A DNA stretch of 10,077 nt from an uncultured Lachnospiraceae bacterium (GTDB taxonomy: Bacteria > Bacillota_A > Clostridia > Lachnospirales > Lachnospiraceae), in contig CACZHN010000076.1 of NCBI GenBank assembly GCA_902780985.1, positions 1-10,077 of the forward strand. Reading direction: 5' to 3'. Every line of letters begins with the position of its first letter. Within the stretch, counting starts at the first letter, position 1. This document shows positions 6,806-10,077 of this stretch, one piece after another. The position numbers and the translations under genes were made by a program. A model generated the notes under the pieces. It worked only from the letters and a program-made list of their open reading frames with translations. It had not been told where the DNA came from and searched no databases.

Positions 6806-8302
6806 ATGAGTTCAACAAAGAAGGAAAAAATTATTGTTATCGGTGGTGGTATCGCGGGTCTTACAGCAGGAATATACGGAAGGCTTCAGGGATTCGAAGT
6901 AGAGATCTATGAGAAGAACGCAGTTCCGGGTGGAGAGTGCATAGGATGGAACAGAAAGGGTTATCACATTGATAACTGCATACATTGGCTCACAGGTACG
7001 AAGAAGGGTACAGAGCTTTACGATGTATGGAAGACGGTCGGAGCTTTGTCAGATGATACAGAGTATGCTAAAATAAATTCGTTCTACAGCACAATGCATA
7101 ACGGTCAGGTGGCTACACTCTGGAATGATCTTGAGCGTACAGAGAAAGAGCTTATAGCTATATCACCTGAGGATGAGACTGAGATCAAGAAGTTCATCCA
7201 ATATGTTGAGTATTCAAAGCAGTGTCTTATACCTGCTAAAAAGCCTATGGATATGTGGACTGTAAAGGATTACATCAACATGGGTAAGAACATGGCTGAT
7301 TTTCCTAAGGTTATGAAGGAATACGGAAAGATCTCTCTGGATGAATACTCAAAGAGATTTAAGTCCCCGATCCTTCAGAGTCTTATGTGTGATTATCTTC
7401 CTAGAAACTATACAGCATATGCATTCCTTGTATCATATGCGACTATGGCTGACGGAAACGGTGGTATTCCAATGGGAGCCTCGCTTCAGATGTCACTTCG
7501 TATGGAGAAGAGATTCAAGGATCTCGGAGGAAAGATATTCTACAATGCAGGTGTTGAAAAGATAGTTCTTAACAAGAAGACAGCTACAGGCATTAAGCTT
7601 GAAGACGGAAAGTTTGTAGGAGCCGATTATATCATTCCTACTGTAGACACAAATTTATTATTCAATAAGTTCCTTCCTAACAGCTATATGCCAAAGGAAC
7701 TTAAGGCAGCTTATGCCGAGCCTTCAAAGTATCCTGCAACCAGTGGATTCCAGGTGGCATTTGCGGTAAGCGAAAGCTATAATAGAGGAGAGACAATATT
7801 CATCGATATAGATCCTATGAAGGTCGGAAAAAGAACATGTGACAGAATGTATGTAAAGGCTTACGGATATGATCCTATATTCGTAAAAGACGGTAAGCAG
7901 GTTATTCAGACCTGTATTACACAGATGGATGATGACTTTGAATTTTGGAAGAGTCTTACAAAAGAACAGTATGAAGAAGTAAAGAGAGAACTTATACTTA
8001 AGGTTCAGAAGGCAATTGAGAAGGAACTTCCGGAACTTGTGGGAGACCTGGAATTCCTGGATTGCTGGACACCGCTTACATATGAGAGATACTGCAATGC
8101 TTATCACGGAAGCTACATGAGCTTTATCACAACACCTGAAGGTAAGCCGGTACGTCTTAAGGGTAAGCTTAAGGGAATCGATAATCTTTATCTTGCAGGA
8201 CAGTGGACAAGTGCACCGGGAGGACTCCCTGTGGCTGTAACCAGCGGAAAGTTTGCTGTTCAGAGAATTCTTAAGAGCCAGAAGAGAAGTATTGATATTT
8301 AA
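6806..8302 (+). CDS. FAD-dependent oxidoreductase, phytoene desaturase-like (COG1233 type)
   Basis: Flavoprotein of 498 residues resembling the carotenoid desaturase/isomerase group of amine-oxidase-fold enzymes. The N-terminal dinucleotide-binding motif is GGGIAG (13-18), with ribose-binding Glu36 and the adjoining NAVPGGECIGWNRKGY (38-53) typical of phytoene dehydrogenase-like proteins. The C-terminal FAD motif is NLYLAGQWTSAPGGLPVAV (about 460-478). It is probably cytoplasmic or peripherally membrane-associated; no clear membrane helix was found. No carotenoid synthesis genes are nearby, so the substrate may be another hydrophobic unsaturated compound; it cannot be named from sequence. ATG 6806 is set by GGAGG (6794-6798) seven bases upstream. 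A strong promoter with two operator-like sites precedes it, and a TetR regulator follows 18 bases downstream, suggesting induction by its substrate or a toxic compound. Confidence 0.85.
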   Translation: MSSTKKEKIIVIGGGIAGLTAGIYGRLQGFEVEIYEKNAVPGGECIGWNRKGYHIDNCIHWLTGTKKGTELYDVWKTVGALSDDTEYAKINSFYSTMHNGQVATLWNDLERTEKELIAISPEDETEIKKFIQYVEYSKQCLIPAKKPMDMWTVKDYINMGKNMADFPKVMKEYGKISLDEYSKRFKSPILQSLMCDYLPRNYTAYAFLVSYATMADGNGGIPMGASLQMSLRMEKRFKDLGGKIFYNAGVEKIVLNKKTATGIKLEDGKFVGADYIIPTVDTNLLFNKFLPNSYMPKELKAAYAEPSKYPATSGFQVAFAVSESYNRGETIFIDIDPMKVGKRTCDRMYVKAYGYDPIFVKDGKQVIQTCITQMDDDFEFWKSLTKEQYEEVKRELILKVQKAIEKELPELVGDLEFLDCWTPLTYERYCNAYHGSYMSFITTPEGKPVRLKGKLKGIDNLYLAGQWTSAPGGLPVAVTSGKFAVQRILKSQKRSIDI

Positions 8303-8320
8303 TTATTTAAGGAGAATGGT

Positions 8321-8887
8321 ATGACGAGGGCGCAGCAAAAGGAAGAAAGGAAAAAAGCTATTCTTATGACGGGATTAGCACTCTTTGTCGAAAGAGGCTA
8401 TTATGAGACGAAGATAACGGATATCGCAGCAGCGGTACCCATGAGTACGGGTCTCATGTTTCATTATTTCGAATCCAAGGAGGAGCTTCTTCTTGAACTG
8501 GTAAAAATGGGAGTCGGAATGACAAAGCCTGCGAATGAAGTTCCGGATATTCCGCCTGAACTTTATCTTACGGGATTTGTAAAACAGATTTTCAATTTCG
8601 CAAAGGAACAACCGTGGGTGTTTAATATGTTTGTTCTTATGGGACAGGCCAGACGTATGGGCATGCCCGAGGAAGCAAGAAAACTTGCTCTGACGGTAGA
8701 TGCTTCGGATAGTACGGCTGAGCTTATACGTAAAGGACAGAAGTCGGGAGTGTTCCGAAAGGGAGATGCTAAGCTGATGGCCAGATGTTTCTGGTCATCC
8801 ATTCAGGGGATCATGGAAGAAATGTCCATGGACAAGGAAATGGAAGCACCCGATTCGGAATGGCTTGTAAGCATGTTAAAGGCATAA
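8321..8887 (+). CDS. TetR/AcrR-family transcriptional regulator
   Basis: Ligand-responsive repressor of 188 residues. The N-terminal helix-turn-helix domain spans about 10-60: ILMTGLALFVERGYYETKITDIA, then the recognition helix region VPMSTGLMFHYFESKEEL (39-56), the typical TetR signature. The rest is the variable ligand-binding and dimerisation domain, which gives no ligand identity. AAGGAG (8309-8314) lies six bases before the ATG, and the gene follows the oxidoreductase by 18 bases, so they form one operon. The two symmetric TTGAA-N6-TTCAA sites around the operon promoter are the obvious targets, which would make it autoregulated. No symmetric site is seen just before this gene itself. Function as repressor is inferred from family and from the site over the -10 box. 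Confidence 0.9.
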   Translation: MTRAQQKEERKKAILMTGLALFVERGYYETKITDIAAAVPMSTGLMFHYFESKEELLLELVKMGVGMTKPANEVPDIPPELYLTGFVKQIFNFAKEQPWVFNMFVLMGQARRMGMPEEARKLALTVDASDSTAELIRKGQKSGVFRKGDAKLMARCFWSSIQGIMEEMSMDKEMEAPDSEWLVSMLKA

Positions 8888-8922
8888 TTTATATATAGCA
8901 GATATTGATCATCTGAGATTTA

Positions 8923-8951
8923 TTGACAAGTAAACTTGGCGTTGATATAAT
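8923..8951 (+). promoter_or_regulatory. Perfect-consensus promoter of the membrane protein-XRE-ABC operon
   Basis: TTGACA (8923-8928), a 17-base spacer and TATAAT (8946-8951): an exact sigma-A consensus. Transcription should start around 8958. The -35 box and spacer lie in the left arm of a perfect inverted repeat and the -10 box lies in its loop, so the promoter is probably very strong but normally repressed. Confidence 0.85.
8927..8938. promoter_or_regulatory. Operator-like palindrome over the -35 region
   Basis: CAAGTAAACTTG, a perfect 12-bp inverted repeat (CAAGT-AA-ACTTG) inside the left arm of the larger repeat. It overlaps the last two bases of the -35 box and the spacer. Likely bound by a dimer of the XRE-type regulator encoded in this operon. 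Confidence 0.6.
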
Positions 8952-8960
8952 GATTCATGC

Positions 8961-8972
8961 CAAGTTTACTTG
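8961..8972. promoter_or_regulatory. Operator-like palindrome just after the transcription start
   Basis: CAAGTTTACTTG, the same palindrome in the right arm, 34 bases centre-to-centre from the first (about three helical turns). With the other site it brackets the -10 box, so two dimers could clamp the promoter cooperatively. Confidence 0.6.
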
Positions 8973-8995
8973 TCATTTTTGATTGGAGGAACAGC

Positions 8996-9316
8996 ATGAC
9001 TAAAGATGAAATCCTGGCAAAAAGCCGGGAAGATAATAAAACAAGAGATGAAATGGAGAAGAGTGTATTCTTTAAATCCGGTCAGACTGCATGCGCAGTG
9101 GGAGGCATGGTGTGCATGCTGATCGTAATTATGGAAGAGGTGGTTAAGAATACATTTTCATTCAGCGGATGGAGTATTTTCCTCTCCATGACAGGAACCA
9201 TGCTGGTATCGAAATACAGGATCCTGAAAAAGCCGCTTTATCTTGTGGCAGGTGCGGCGGAACTGATAATTGCCGCTGCATTTCTGGGGATATATGTATA
9301 TAAGCTGATGAGGTGA
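8996..9316 (+). CDS. Small membrane protein encoded with an XRE regulator (possibly DUF6442-type)
   Basis: Protein of 106 residues with a charged N terminus (MTKDEILAKSREDNKTRDEMEK pattern, split here by its acidic and basic residues at 1-22) and three probable membrane helices, about 31-50, 58-74 and 80-103. It resembles a clostridial family of small membrane proteins found beside short XRE regulators, which I associate from memory with DUF6442; this is not verified. ATG 8996 is chosen because GGAGG (8985-8989) lies six bases upstream. An in-frame ATG at 8957 would sit in the loop of the inverted repeat at or before the expected transcription start and has no ribosome binding site. Four bases separate it from the regulator gene. 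It might sense a membrane signal for the regulator or be a target of the pathway. Function unknown. Confidence 0.75.
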   Translation: MTKDEILAKSREDNKTRDEMEKSVFFKSGQTACAVGGMVCMLIVIMEEVVKNTFSFSGWSIFLSMTGTMLVSKYRILKKPLYLVAGAAELIIAAAFLGIYVYKLMR

Positions 9317-9320
9317 GCCT

Positions 9321-9527
9321 ATGGATGAAAAACTTGTGCTGAAAAACCGATTGAAGGAAGCCAGAACGGCACAGGGCATATCTCAGGCACAGCTTGCCGA
9401 AATGGTGGGAGTTTCAAGGAATACAATAAGTTCCATAGAAACCGGTCAGTTTAATCCCACGGCCAAACTGGCACTGGTCATATGCATTGCCCTGGACAAA
9501 AAATTTGAAGAATTATTTTATTTTTAA
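9321..9527 (+). CDS. Short XRE/Cro-CI-family DNA-binding regulator
   Basis: Single-domain regulator of 68 residues. The helix-turn-helix is LKEARTAQGISQAQLAEMVG (11-30) followed by recognition helix VSRNTISSIETG (31-42), the classic XRE pattern. The remainder, including ALDKKFEELFYF, completes the five-helix domain. There is no ligand-binding or peptidase domain. AGGTGAG (9311-9317), overlapping the upstream stop, serves as ribosome binding site. Proteins of this compact type usually act as dimers on short palindromes, and two copies of CAAGT-WW-ACTTG cover the promoter of this operon, so it is probably autorepressing. What relieves repression is not visible; the co-encoded membrane protein or the transporter substrate are candidates. 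Confidence 0.9.
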   Translation: MDEKLVLKNRLKEARTAQGISQAQLAEMVGVSRNTISSIETGQFNPTAKLALVICIALDKKFEELFYF

Positions 9528-9541
9528 GGAGTTTATGAATT

Positions 9542-10077
9542 ATGAATCAGTTACTTAGTATCAATTCGCTGAAGGCATGGTATACGGAGGATAAACCTGT
9601 ACTGAAGGGGATGAATATCGATCTGGAGGAGAACAGCGTAATCGGACTTATAGGTCTGAACGGTGCGGGTAAAACTACGCTGATGAATGTGATCTGCGGT
9701 CTGCATCCGGGATACGAAACCTCCGGAATAAAGCTGAAGGGTGAGAATATTACTTTTACCGATAAAAACTTCAAGATGAAAAGATATATCGTATTCTCGG
9801 AGGATGAATCCTTCGGATATTTTACCTTTGACGAATATCTGGCATATGTCTTTAAAAGCTATAAGAAGAAGCCTGACGGAGAATATATAAATGAGCTGGT
9901 AACCAGATTCGGTTTTGAGGAGCATCGTCCGAAGATGATAAAGGATCTTTCTCTGGGTAACCGCCGTAAGGCTTATCTTATAACGGGCTTTGCACTTAAG
10001 CCGGAGCTTTTGCTTCTTGATGAGCCGGTAAACGGACTTGATTTTACAAGTACGGAAACCTTGTATTCATTGATCGC
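9542..10077 (+). CDS. ABC transporter ATP-binding protein (3' end outside window)
   Basis: First 178 residues of an ABC ATPase energising a membrane transporter whose permease is presumably encoded beyond the window. Walker A is GLNGAGKTT (38-46), the signature motif is LSLGNRRK (136-143), Walker B is LLLLDEP (156-162) and the D-loop is NGLD (164-167). The position of the Q-loop glutamine appears to be in FSEDES, which lacks Gln, as in several ABC-2-type exporters. ATG 9542 follows AAGGAG (9526-9531) by ten bases, and that site overlaps the stop codon of the XRE gene, indicating one operon. An ATG at 9535 is closer but opens only a seven-codon frame. The ABC-2 export type suggests drug, peptide or lipid export, but the substrate cannot be told. 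Confidence 0.9.
   Translation, partial: MNQLLSINSLKAWYTEDKPVLKGMNIDLEENSVIGLIGLNGAGKTTLMNVICGLHPGYETSGIKLKGENITFTDKNFKMKRYIVFSEDESFGYFTFDEYLAYVFKSYKKKPDGEYINELVTRFGFEEHRPKMIKDLSLGNRRKAYLITGFALKPELLLLDEPVNGLDFTSTETLYSLI

Larger units (their letters stand above)
8924..8980 (+). terminator. Intrinsic terminator for read-through from the TetR operon
   Basis: Arms 8924-8940 and 8959-8975 are perfect 17-bp reverse complements around an 18-base loop, followed directly by TTTTT (8976-8980). RNA coming from the TetR gene, 37 bases upstream, would form this hairpin. RNA started at the internal promoter begins near the right arm and would not. The large loop slightly weakens the call. Confidence 0.6.

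Noticed and set aside
6724..6912. 62-codon frame in the oxidoreductase leader
   Set aside because: It overlaps the start of the real gene in another frame, has no ribosome binding site and encodes a low-complexity product without recognisable domains.
8899..8915. CAGAT-N7-ATCTG repeat after the TetR gene as a terminator
   Set aside because: Short stem without a T run; the 17-bp inverted repeat right after it is a far better candidate.
8957..8995. N-terminal extension of the small membrane protein from ATG 8957
   Set aside because: It lies in the inverted-repeat loop at or before the expected transcription start and has no ribosome binding site, while ATG 8996 has GGAGG at ideal spacing.
9535..9558. 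Short leader peptide (MNYESVT) before the ABC gene
   Set aside because: The ATG is only three bases from the AAGGAG site, too close for good initiation; the ABC ATG at 9542 is the better placed start.
39..9925. Numerous - strand open frames of 60-190 codons
   Set aside because: All lie opposite well-supported + strand genes or the hairpin region, lack ribosome binding sites or recognisable domains, and reflect codon bias of the true genes.

Overview
The window looks like the chromosome of a Firmicute, most likely a Lachnospiraceae-type gut or rumen anaerobe (Butyrivibrio/Roseburia-like). This rests on the moderate to low GC content, strong GGAGG-type ribosome binding sites, a histidine-kinase H-box of the HQTKTP type, and familiar clostridial gene types. 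The genus cannot be fixed from sequence alone. All genes read on the + strand. There is no CRISPR array, tRNA, rRNA or insertion sequence.

Layout. (1) 1-954: 3' part of a GAF-GGDEF protein (probable diguanylate cyclase), cut by the window edge. (2) 981-4509: an overlapping pair resembling YhaO/YhaN (distantly SbcD/SbcC): a metallophosphoesterase followed by a long coiled-coil ATPase with a central membrane hairpin. The ATPase frame is broken about 90 codons in, separating the Walker A segment (2126-2395) from the rest (2392-4509). (3) 4627-6543: a tightly spaced trio: a small three-helix membrane protein, an OmpR-type response regulator that probably starts at TTG 4979, and a histidine kinase with no membrane segment or sensor domain. 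(4) 6546-6678: a very long imperfect hairpin starting right after the kinase stop, with a GC-rich core followed by a short T run. (5) 6680-8887: a promoter (TTGACA-N17-TATATT) flanked by two inverted copies of a 20-bp site, driving a phytoene-desaturase-like FAD oxidoreductase and a TetR regulator. (6) 8923-10077: a perfect-consensus promoter (TTGACA-N17-TATAAT) inside a 17-bp perfect inverted repeat, driving a small membrane protein, a 68-residue XRE regulator and the start of an ABC transporter ATPase that runs off the window.

How the parts work together. Cassettes 5 and 6 each look self-regulated: each encodes a DNA-binding protein and carries duplicated symmetric sites over its own promoter. 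The inverted repeat of cassette 6 is followed by five T residues, so for RNA reading through from the TetR gene it should act as an intrinsic terminator, while as DNA it carries the promoter and two operator-like palindromes. In region 3 the membrane protein is a candidate for the missing sensing input of the soluble kinase. The most notable observations are the promoter-in-terminator element, the paired TTGAA-N6-TTCAATGAA sites, the 133-nt hairpin with one-sided G-U pairs, the soluble-kinase trio and the broken YhaN-like gene.
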